Shown here: one piece after another, positions 15,146 to 20,087 of the stretch
Layout of the letters: the number at the start of each line of letters is the position of its first letter
How positions within the stretch are numbered: the first letter of the stretch is position 1
Assembly: GCA_046094505.1 (NCBI GenBank)
Contig: JBJTHN010000048.1
Span: forward strand, 1-20,087
Direction: 5' to 3'
From: RFTU01 sp046094505
GTDB lineage: Bacteria > Pseudomonadota > Gammaproteobacteria > Burkholderiales > Burkholderiaceae_C
Length of the DNA stretch: 20,087 nt
Program-made: the position numbers and the translations under genes
Notes under the pieces: model-generated
Seen by the model: the letters and a program-made list of their open reading frames with translations, nothing else
Told to the model about the DNA's origin: nothing
Database searches by the model: none

Positions 15146-15172
15146 GTTATACCCATCACGGTCGTTTGGCAA
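15146..15172 (-). promoter_or_regulatory. Possible sigma-70 promoter of the EF-hand/BLUF unit
   Basis: On the minus strand TTGCCA (15172-15167) and TATAAC (15151-15146) are separated by 15 bases, with the start codon 89 bp downstream. The spacing is shorter than the usual 17, so this is weak. Confidence 0.25.
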
Positions 15173-15290
15173 CCGTTGCACTCATCGGGTCCTGCTTGGC
15201 CACGCAGGCATGACACAGCGGTTTGCCAGGTATCACCAGGGCCTTGACGTCCAGACCTACCTTCAGCCGGGCGTGTAAAGGCGTGCAGCG

Positions 15291-15314
15291 CACTACAGAG
15301 CACTACAGAGCACT
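15291..15314 (+). repeat. Short tandem repeat, 2.4 copies of a 10-mer
   Basis: CACTACAGAG occurs twice head to tail, then CACT. It lies in the gap between the bactofilin stop and the EF-hand gene. Confidence 0.8.
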
Positions 15315-15365
15315 GTCACCGCACGATGTGCCGCAGAGCTTGCGACTACATGAATCCACTGCCAA

Positions 15366-15821
15366 TCAGCCGGTACTTTGTGAGCTGCTTTGCACACGCG
15401 CCAGAGCCGCTTGCGTGTCGTGCTCGATGCGCTCTTGCGCATCGTCCACCTGGAGTAGCAGCCCCAGCACGCGCGCTCCATGTTCTATGGCGATAGATCC
15501 GTACTTAATATCGCCCTGCACCAAGCAGCCCGCATGTAGTTCGACTCGATCTTGCGCATGAATATGGCCACTGACACGGCCGGCAATCACGACCCTGCGC
15601 GCAATGATGTCGCCTTGAACATGACCCGTGGGACTGACCACCACAGCGACCGCTTGGTCAGCAGGGGCGTGTACCTGGCCAACGAGTTCACCGTCGATTC
15701 GCACGCTTTCTCGTACCCTCACCTGCCCCTCCACAACCGTCTGCCGCCCGATGAGCGTGGAAAAGGACTCCTGATCCAGTGTCAAGGGGCTGGGGCCTGG
15801 CTTGGTTCGTTTGCTGAACAT
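15366..15821 (-). CDS. Bactofilin (polymer-forming cytoskeletal protein)
   Basis: 151 residues from the ATG at 15821, chosen because AAGGAGGAG lies six bases upstream; a Met 12 codons earlier has no such site. Bactofilins form nucleotide-free filaments built of a right-handed beta helix and organise cell-wall enzymes. The beta-helical core runs from about residue 24 to 125, with the repeating Gly/Val/Ile pattern: GRQTVVEGQVRVRESVRIDG, ELVGQV, VSPTGHVQGDIIARRVVIAG, RVSGHIHAQDRVELHAG and VQGDIKYGSIAIEHGARVLG. The short basic N-terminus (FSKRTKPGPSP) and the polar C-terminus (QAALARVQSSSQSTG) are typical flexible tails. The gene follows an M23 peptidase gene by 42 bp; this pair is a known shape-control module (CcmA with Csd1, BacA with LmdC). 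Confidence 0.93.
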   Translation of the reverse strand: MFSKRTKPGPSPLTLDQESFSTLIGRQTVVEGQVRVRESVRIDGELVGQVHAPADQAVAVVVSPTGHVQGDIIARRVVIAGRVSGHIHAQDRVELHAGCLVQGDIKYGSIAIEHGARVLGLLLQVDDAQERIEHDTQAALARVQSSSQSTG

Positions 15822-15863
15822 GGGGAACTCCTCCTTGTGGAAGTGTGAGGTGGGCAACAGTGG

Positions 15864-16799
15864 TCAGCGCCAGGCCAAAGGGGCCAAAGCGCGGTTGGGA
15901 TCGATCAGCTTGCCTTGGTGTTCGATCTCGTAGTGGAGATGCGCCCCGGTGGTTCGCCCCGTGTTGCCCAGCAAACCAATGATCTGACCGCGCTCAACCC
16001 AATCGCCTGGTTGCACGAGGCGGGTCTTGAGGTGGGCATAGCGCGATCGATAGCCCTCTGCGTGTTCGACCTCAACGAGATGGCCGTGGTCACCTGCAAA
16101 CTCGGAGCGGCGCACATGACCTCCCCCGCTTGCACGCACGGGCGTTCCCACTGGAGCCACGAAGTCAACGCCCTCGTGCAAGCTGCGCTGACCGGTAAGG
16201 GGATCGGGGCGCGTCCCATACCCGCTGCTCATGTAGAAGTCTCCCAAAATGGGCAGGCCCGATGGCAGTTGCTGCAGGCGCTGGCTCTCGTCCGTCCAAC
16301 GGGCGTGAACCTGATCCAGCGAAGCATCCAGGCGGGAAAGCTTCAAGGAAGCCTGCTGCAGCTCGCCGTCCAGTGCGGGGTTGCGCGGGTCCAGCAGTTC
16401 GAGCAGCCGAAGCGGCCCGCCCTGTCCGATTCGATCGGCAAAGGGTTGACGTGGGATTCCACCCTGTCGCACACCCAGTAGCGCCAACAGGTCTTGTCGA
16501 GACTGTTCGAGTTGTCCTAGGCGCTCGAGCACTTCGTTCGCTCGGACCTGCAGTTCTTGAACTTCGCGGCGGTAGTGCAGTTCCATGCGTTGATGCTCCG
16601 CAGAGCTCGCCACGCCCCCGATCGCTTGCGCAACTGAAGGGGATAGCTCAACCGCCATCCGCAGACCTACAAAGTGGAACAGCATGCCGAGGGTCAGCAT
16701 CAAGCAGCAAAGGCCTGCAAAGCCTAGGCCGATGGCGCGTGCAGTAATCGACACCGTCACCACCCGCGAGGTGGGTCCGGAAACCCAGATGATTTGCAT
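15864..16799 (-). CDS. Membrane-anchored M23 (LytM) peptidoglycan endopeptidase
   Basis: 311 residues with an N-in membrane helix (about 23-45, LGFAGLCCLMLTLGMLFHFV), a coiled-coil segment (about 67-108, EVQELQVRANEVLERLGQL) and a second helical stretch to 178, then a C-terminal LytM domain. The zinc and catalytic residues are all there: His208 and Asp212 (LHEGVDF), His256 (RYAHL), and His287 and His289 (GAHLHYEI). It should cleave peptide cross-bridges in the periplasm, so it is active rather than a degenerate EnvC-like regulator. The following gene is a bactofilin, which probably localises this enzyme through its cytosolic N-terminal 20 residues. There is no obvious ribosome site before the ATG, and a large inverted repeat lies 19 bp upstream. 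Confidence 0.93.
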   Translation of the reverse strand: MQIIWVSGPTSRVVTVSITARAIGLGFAGLCCLMLTLGMLFHFVGLRMAVELSPSVAQAIGGVASSAEHQRMELHYRREVQELQVRANEVLERLGQLEQSRQDLLALLGVRQGGIPRQPFADRIGQGGPLRLLELLDPRNPALDGELQQASLKLSRLDASLDQVHARWTDESQRLQQLPSGLPILGDFYMSSGYGTRPDPLTGQRSLHEGVDFVAPVGTPVRASGGGHVRRSEFAGDHGHLVEVEHAEGYRSRYAHLKTRLVQPGDWVERGQIIGLLGNTGRTTGAHLHYEIEHQGKLIDPNRALAPLAWR

Positions 16800-16818
16800 G
16801 AATGGCAGTAGGAGGTTC

Positions 16819-16850
16819 GACTAAACGGAACCTGTGTTCAAAGTTTAGTC
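16819..16850. promoter_or_regulatory. Inverted repeat, candidate operator or leader hairpin of the M23 gene
   Basis: GACTAAAC and GTTTAGTC are perfect eight-base arms around a nested GAAC-CTGT-GTTC hairpin. It lies 19-51 bp upstream of the M23 start codon. It could be a repressor site or an RNA hairpin in the leader; there is no T run that would make it a clear terminator for either direction. Confidence 0.45.
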
Positions 16851-16931
16851 ACCGAGGATTGGGCGCGGCAAGGCGCTGATCAGGGGGTTTCCCGAGGGCA
16901 GCGCATGCCACAAACCCTCCACCACACAGAG

Positions 16932-16960
16932 ATTCAAACACTTGCCACTCAATTCAAACA
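16932..16960. repeat. Paired ATTCAAACA direct repeats, 20 bp apart
   Basis: ATTCAAACA at 16932-16940 and again at 16952-16960, a period of 20 bases, about two helix turns. This suits a protein binding twice on one DNA face, such as a response regulator, but no known consensus is recognised. Confidence 0.4.
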
Positions 16961-17145
16961 ATTCGGTTTTGATTAAGGATGAAAGGGCTCCCCCAGGGCA
17001 TCGAATCGTTTCGATCGCTGACCCACGGTGGCCCTTACCATCAGCCGTATGGCCTCTACGAAATCCGACCCGAATGGCGGGACAAATCAAGCCATCGGCA
17101 GCGTCCATTCGCCAGGGTCCGCTATGAGCGTGCACACTGACACCC

Positions 17146-18099
17146 TCAACCTTGGGTGCTCGGCCGCACCCGCTGAGTCGGCATCCGCCTGCCGAGGAAG
17201 ACCACTGCCACGATGGCAACGGCAAAGCCCACCGTCGACAGATCCAGATCCTCGCCGAGGATGGGAACCGCAAACAGCATCCCCAAAAATGGCTGCAGCA
17301 GCTGAACTTGACTCACGCGCACAGCACCTCCGAGCGCCAGTCCGCGATACCAGGCAAAAAAGCCAAGCCACATGGAAAACACCGTGACGTAGGCGAAGCC
17401 GACCCATGAAGACACGTTCACCGGCTGGGAAGGCCAAAGCCAGATGGTCGCTGGAAGCGTAACCGGGCTACTGCCGACCAATATCCAGCAGATCACCAGC
17501 TCCGCTGGCATTTTTTGGGACAGCCTGACGCCTGCGACATAGCCACCGGCTGCACAAGCCATGGCGACAAATAACAGGCCATCCGCACCCGTGATGGCCC
17601 CAGCCCCTTGTGTGACGGCAAAGGTCAGCACCACGGCGCAGCCGAGCACGGCACATACCCAAAAACCCCACGAGGGACTTTGGCGGAACACGATCGCGGC
17701 AACCACTGCGGTGGCCAGGGGCAAGACACCTGTGATGACGCTGGCATGGACGGCGTCAACCTGCTCCAGGGCCAGCGCAAGAAAGAGTGGAAAGCCCACC
17801 ACGGTCCCCAAGCCTGAGATCAGCATCGCGGGCATGTGCTCGCGGCGCGGTCGCTCTGCATTCGATACCAAGAGAAAAGCCGCGGCCAGAATCGCAGCCA
17901 GGCCCGCGCGGCCCGCTGTTACGAATGCTGCTGACAACTGAGGACTGTCCGCCCCACCAACGGCCATTCGGGTCATGGGCATGGTCAAGGAGAAGATCAC
18001 GACTCCAAGGAGTCCTAGCCACAAGCCTTTGTTTTCTTCGCGCGTTGAAGTCACCGTGGGCGGCAAAGGATGGAGGGTTGATGACGAAGGACTGTACAC
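17146..18099 (-). CDS. EamA/DMT-family transporter
   Basis: Inner-membrane exporter of the drug/metabolite transporter superfamily with two EamA repeats and about ten helices over 317 residues. Helices are visible from residue 26 (GLWLGLLGVVIFSLTMPMTR) onward; the first repeat ends near GCAVVLTFAVTQG and the second near AVPILGEDLDLSTVGFAVAI, where the ILGE motif is typical. The substrate is unknown; relatives export amino acids or their metabolites. The longest frame starts with GTG at 18099, only 3 bp from the start of the divergent gene; GTG at 18054 (16th codon) would leave space for promoters and may be the true start. Neither has a clear ribosome site. Confidence 0.9.
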   Translation of the reverse strand: MYSPSSSTLHPLPPTVTSTREENKGLWLGLLGVVIFSLTMPMTRMAVGGADSPQLSAAFVTAGRAGLAAILAAAFLLVSNAERPRREHMPAMLISGLGTVVGFPLFLALALEQVDAVHASVITGVLPLATAVVAAIVFRQSPSWGFWVCAVLGCAVVLTFAVTQGAGAITGADGLLFVAMACAAGGYVAGVRLSQKMPAELVICWILVGSSPVTLPATIWLWPSQPVNVSSWVGFAYVTVFSMWLGFFAWYRGLALGGAVRVSQVQLLQPFLGMLFAVPILGEDLDLSTVGFAVAIVAVVFLGRRMPTQRVRPSTQG

Positions 18100-18102
18100 G
18101 CC

Positions 18103-18486
18103 ATGTGGATGAATCGCCCCGAGTATCTAGGAGGCTGTCTGGGGCGAGCGAAGTTCACGGCCATCTTGGCTGCCGTGATCGATGATGTCCTTTGGAAGGA
18201 CACCTCCGAAACTGGGGCTCCATGCGACCACGTTGCCGCCGCGCTGGACTTGATTAAAGCAGCTGTTTTGGCTGGCGAGCTGGATGCCGCCATCGATGCA
18301 GCGTCATCCACGGTGCGGGCTGGGTTCGCGAAGGAACGCAGCACGGTTGAGAACTTCTTGAGCAGCGTCGAGCGCAAAAGGGCGCGTCAACCTCCTAAAT
18401 CCTCGTCAAGCGGCGTTAGCATTGCGCATCACACCTTGATGGTGATGGGCCCGGCGCGCGTTGGTGATCGCCACACGAGCATTTAG
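18103..18486 (+). CDS. Hypothetical protein, small and soluble
   Basis: 127 residues from ATG 18103 (another ATG at 18109; AAGGA lies further upstream). The first 95 residues look like a real mostly helical protein (AKFTAILAAVIDDVLWKD, HVAAALDLIKAAVLAGELDA, STVENFLSSVERKRARQ). The last 30 (SSSSGVSIAHHTLMVMGPAR) are less protein-like and overlap a region of imperfect inverted repeats, so the original C-terminus may have been replaced. No family is recognised. It diverges from the EamA gene with 3 bp between the annotated starts and precedes the GNAT genes by 48 bp. Confidence 0.6.
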   Translation: MWMNRPEYLGGCLGRAKFTAILAAVIDDVLWKDTSETGAPCDHVAAALDLIKAAVLAGELDAAIDAASSTVRAGFAKERSTVENFLSSVERKRARQPPKSSSSGVSIAHHTLMVMGPARVGDRHTSI

Positions 18487-18534
18487 CCGTGTCCATGGGC
18501 TCAGCGCCAACATTAGCCAACGCAATCGTCCCTC

Positions 18535-19089
18535 ATGCAGATCCTCCGACCGTCTGAATCGCATTTGCCGAGCTACATGGCGGCCCTGGAGCGTGGGTGG
18601 TCGGCTGACAGCCAACGACCCGAAGCGGCACAAGAAGAACTCGCCCGCTGCCGAGCTGACCCCCAAGCGTTTCTCGACAGCATGGAGGACCGCGAAGCAA
18701 AAGGCCCGCCGGTCACCCTCCCAGATGGCTCTACCGTAAGACGTCTGCCTGGCTTCCGGCGCTGGCTCTGGGATGGGGAGTTCTGCGGGAGCATTGGCTT
18801 TCGGTGGCAAGAGGGAACAACCGCGCTGCCGCCCCATTGCCTTGGCCATATCGGCTATGCAGTGGTTCCCTGGAAGCAGAGGCTCGGCTATGCCAAGGCA
18901 GCACTGGCGCAGTTGCTGCCGGAGGCAAAGTCAATCGGGCTGTCATTCGTGGAGATCACCACCGATCCAGACAACGCTGCTTCCCAGCGCGTCATCCTTT
19001 CCAATGGCGGGGTCCTGGTCGAGCAATTCACCAAGCCCCCTCAATTCGGCGGCAAGCCTGGGCTTCGGTACCGAATCACATTCGCATAG
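18535..19089 (+). CDS. GNAT acetyltransferase (predicted acetyltransferase, COG3981-like)
   Basis: 184 residues, cytosolic. N-terminal MQILRPSESHLPSYMAALER and AQEELARCRADPQAFLDSM, then PDGSTVRRLPGFRRWLWDGE, which is typical of a group of GNAT proteins that carry a long first helix pair. The core follows: CGSIGFRWQEG, HIGYAVVPWKQRLGYAKAAL (motif A with the acetyl-CoA loop QRLGYA), and VEITTDPDNAASQRVILSNG (motif B). Length fits the group. Substrate unknown. No ribosome site is seen before the ATG, which is common for genes carried in integron cassettes. It is the middle of three plus-strand genes at the right end and is followed by 314 bp without a gene. Confidence 0.88.
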   Translation: MQILRPSESHLPSYMAALERGWSADSQRPEAAQEELARCRADPQAFLDSMEDREAKGPPVTLPDGSTVRRLPGFRRWLWDGEFCGSIGFRWQEGTTALPPHCLGHIGYAVVPWKQRLGYAKAALAQLLPEAKSIGLSFVEITTDPDNAASQRVILSNGGVLVEQFTKPPQFGGKPGLRYRITFA

Positions 19090-19403
19090 CGTTGCCTGGT
19101 CTGAATCCACCCAGATCTCGCTGGGGCTGTTGGGCGCGGCGCTCATTCTCGAAGTGGCAACGGCAATGCTGTTAATCTTCGAGAGGTTGCGGTGCGTCCA
19201 AGGCAGGGGGCGGAGCATGACATGTTCTCAGGCGCGTTTAGGCGGCCTACTTCGGGCAGTCTGTACCGTCTTTCGGAAGCAACGGGTGTTCTCTTCGCCT
19301 CGGAAAATTTACGTAAGATGGACGGATAGCGCCAGGCGCACGCCGGTTTACTTAGGGCGCGTCAGGTTGTCGGCAGTGCCGTCCATTTAACGTTAGGCCT
19401 CGC
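19090..19403 (+). other. Intergenic region, 314 bp, before the last GNAT gene
   Basis: No gene supported. A plus-strand frame reads a hydrophobic stretch (SLGLLGAALILEVATAMLLI) soon after the GNAT stop but lacks a start and loses protein character, so at most it is a remnant. The right part holds an inverted repeat ending in an integron-type core site (see the attC candidate). GTTTAGGC followed by GGCCTAC at 19236-19250 is a further core-like pair. Confidence 0.4.
19306..19398 (+). other. Candidate integron attC site (degenerate left half)
   Basis: The right end is a canonical core site, GTTAGGC (19392-19398), directly preceded by ATTTAAC, and the next gene starts 5 bp later, as in integron cassettes. 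ACGTAAGATGGACGG (19311-19325) and CCGTCCATTTAACGT (19379-19393) are inverted repeats matching at 13 of 15 bases, giving the folded arms expected of attC. The left core, ATTTAC, departs from RYYYAAC by one missing A, so this half is degenerate. Total length of about 93 bp is within the attC range. Confidence 0.4.
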
Positions 19404-20087
19404 ATGGTGCGTTCGCCTTTGCTCCTCGAGGATGTGGACCCGCAATGCGCCGAGGCACTAGCTCTACTGCGCCAAGCCGCGATCGAGGCTCGCCAGCTAT
19501 ACCCCGAGTACTTCACCTCAGACTCACCCTTTCCGACAAACTCTCCAACGCCCCCGCGCGGGCTATACCTGGTCGCACGGCTGGATGGCGTCCCGGTGGG
19601 CATGGGGTCACACCGTCCGCTTGACTTGGTCACCACGGAAGTTCGCCGCATGTTCGTCACGAGCACAGCGCGGCGCTTGGGCGTAGGGACCGCCATCCTT
19701 ACAGCACTGGAGCAACACGCTACCTCGGTAGGGTTCGTCCGCCTCGTGCTCGAAACCGGCAACCGGCAGCTTCCCGCGATGCAGTTGTACGCACGGTATG
19801 GCTTCTCTCCAATCGAACCGTTCGGTCCGTACATTGGCGACGCCACCAGCAGGTGCTACGCCAAGCTGATCACCAAGGCAGGGAGGTGGGCAAGCCGGTG
19901 CGCCTGCGTGTCTTGCGCGTCAACGACCGAGCGCGCAAACTCTACGAGTCGCTGGGTTTCCGGGTGGTTTCGGAGATGCCCGAGCGGTTCGTCATGGAGG
20001 CCCTCCCGCGTGCGGTCTAACCCTATGCTCAACCAGACTTCCAAAAGCGTGCGTCGCCCAGACCCCATTTCATTCTGGCCCGGTCGC
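19404..20087 (+). CDS. GNAT acetyltransferase without its own stop, joined to a second GNAT tail
   Basis: The frame opens at ATG 19404, five bases after a GTTAGGC core, and has no stop to the window end (228 codons). The first 155 residues are a complete GNAT: SPLLLEDVDPQCAEALALLR, RGLYLVARLDGVPVGMGSHR, EVRRMFVTSTARRLGVGTAI (acetyl-CoA loop RRLGVG), LVLETGNRQLPAMQLYARYG and FGPYIGDATSRCYAKLI, where relatives end. Beyond about 19875 the frame reads Cys/Arg/Ser-rich nonsense, while another frame encodes the tail of a different GNAT. The native stop has therefore probably been lost by recombination; translation may run on or the gene may be damaged. The group acetylates small amines or proteins; substrate unknown. 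Confidence 0.75.
   Translation, partial: MVRSPLLLEDVDPQCAEALALLRQAAIEARQLYPEYFTSDSPFPTNSPTPPRGLYLVARLDGVPVGMGSHRPLDLVTTEVRRMFVTSTARRLGVGTAILTALEQHATSVGFVRLVLETGNRQLPAMQLYARYGFSPIEPFGPYIGDATSRCYAKLITKAGRWASRCACVSCASTTERANSTSRWVSGWFRRCPSGSSWRPSRVRSNPMLNQTSKSVRRPDPISFWPGR
19853..20020 (+). pseudogene. 3' fragment of a second, different GNAT gene
   Basis: In the +2 frame relative to the upstream GNAT, the DNA encodes EVGKPVRLRVLRVNDRARKL, then YESLGFRVVSEMPERFVMEA and LPRAV before a stop at 20018-20020. This is a typical GNAT C-terminus: strand 5, the N-x-RA-x-x-LYE-x-LGF motif B and the last strand. Its N-terminal two thirds are absent. The exact left end is unclear; the frame is open from about 19853, but similarity to the family is clear only from about 19883. 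Because the upstream GNAT has its own motif B, a single-base frameshift cannot explain the pair; a deletion joining two genes can. Confidence 0.65.
20015..20087 (+). other. 5' part of an integron attC site, cut by the window end
   Basis: GTCTAAC (20015-20021) fits the inverse core RYYYAAC and contains the stop codon of the GNAT fragment, as in many cassettes. Five bases later GCTCAAC (20027) falls where the inner box of classic attC sites lies (compare TAAC-5-GTTCAAG in the aadA cassettes). The matching right half, which should end in GTTAGAC or similar, would be beyond the window. Confidence 0.5.

Larger units (their letters stand above)
15058..15365 (-). other. Intergenic region, 308 bp, upstream of the EF-hand gene
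   Basis: Probably holds the promoter of the EF-hand/BLUF unit. It has a tandem repeat of CACTACAGAG (15291-15310, then CACT). A minus-strand frame open from GTG 15293 to a stop at 15156 encodes a 45-residue peptide whose last 26 residues look protein-like (KPLCHACVAKQDPMSATV), with a Cys pair; a GTG at 15236 has AAGG five bases upstream. This may be a gene remnant or a small gene, but I could not support it well enough to call it. Confidence 0.4.
16800..17145. other. Intergenic region, 346 bp, upstream of the M23/bactofilin unit
   Basis: No gene supported. It separates the stop of the EamA gene from the M23 start, so it must hold the M23/bactofilin promoter. It contains an inverted repeat near the M23 start (16819-16850) and a pair of ATTCAAACA direct repeats (16932, 16952). 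It is AT-richer (16930-16980) than the flanking genes. Confidence 0.5.

Noticed and set aside
15181..15240. Cyclic-di-GMP riboswitch-like motif (minus strand GGCAAACC)
   Set aside because: Only this 8-mer matches; the conserved GAAA loop and GGGACGCAAAGCC part are missing, and the same bases read as a protein-like frame.
18490..18534. Complete attC site before the GNAT at 18535
   Set aside because: CAACATTAGCC resembles a right end, but the core has changes at two positions and no matching left core is found upstream.
1..20087. CRISPR arrays, tRNA or rRNA genes, insertion sequences, transposases
   Set aside because: Looked for on both strands; no regularly spaced repeats, tRNA T-loop signatures or transposase motifs were seen.

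Overview
The window reads as a high-GC betaproteobacterial chromosome, most likely Burkholderiales and probably Comamonadaceae-like. That placement is an inference from G/C-rich codon use, the gene families present and the frequent GTG/TTG starts; there is no rRNA or other phylogenetic marker here.

Left block (1-6772, all on the minus strand). In transcription order: a 54-residue putative exported peptide, a Tat-exported PhoD-type phosphatase, a large membrane protein with a spermidine-synthase-like C-terminus, a small DUF2798-like membrane protein, a class I methyltransferase carrying a signal peptide, and an APC-family permease that runs off the left edge. Spacing is mostly short (6-62 bp, once 178 bp), so one or two operons are plausible. 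The block is dominated by envelope and export functions.

Middle block (6863-10308, plus strand). A renalase-like FAD oxidoreductase is followed by two small membrane proteins (50 and 73 aa), a GFA/CENP-V-type zinc protein, a MAPEG protein whose start overlaps the GFA stop (ATGA), a DUF2306-like membrane protein and an alanine-rich helical protein of unknown function. GFA and MAPEG families both have glutathione-linked members. Convergent to these lie two secreted alpha/beta hydrolases (10402-12250, minus strand).

Accessory-looking stretch (12454-15057). A RimJ/RimL-type acetyltransferase, a 59-residue lipoprotein and a cis-CaaD-like tautomerase with all six signature catalytic residues lie on the plus strand. 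A three-EF-hand protein and a BLUF blue-light receptor lie on the minus strand, 34 bp apart. The 46 bp between the tautomerase and BLUF genes hold a decayed copy of the 3' part of the esterase gene at 10.4 kb.

Morphogenesis pair (15366-16799, minus strand). A membrane-anchored M23 peptidase is followed by a bactofilin, a pairing known to control cell shape. A strong inverted repeat sits just upstream.

Right end (17146-20087). An EamA exporter, a hypothetical protein and two GNAT acetyltransferases. The last GNAT runs into the tail of a second, different GNAT in another frame. That tail's stop codon lies inside a sequence matching the start of an integron attC site (GTCTAAC, five bases, then GCTCAAC), and the GNAT start lies 5 bp after a GTTAGGC core site. 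I read this as the edge of a chromosomal integron cassette array; the integrase is not in the window.
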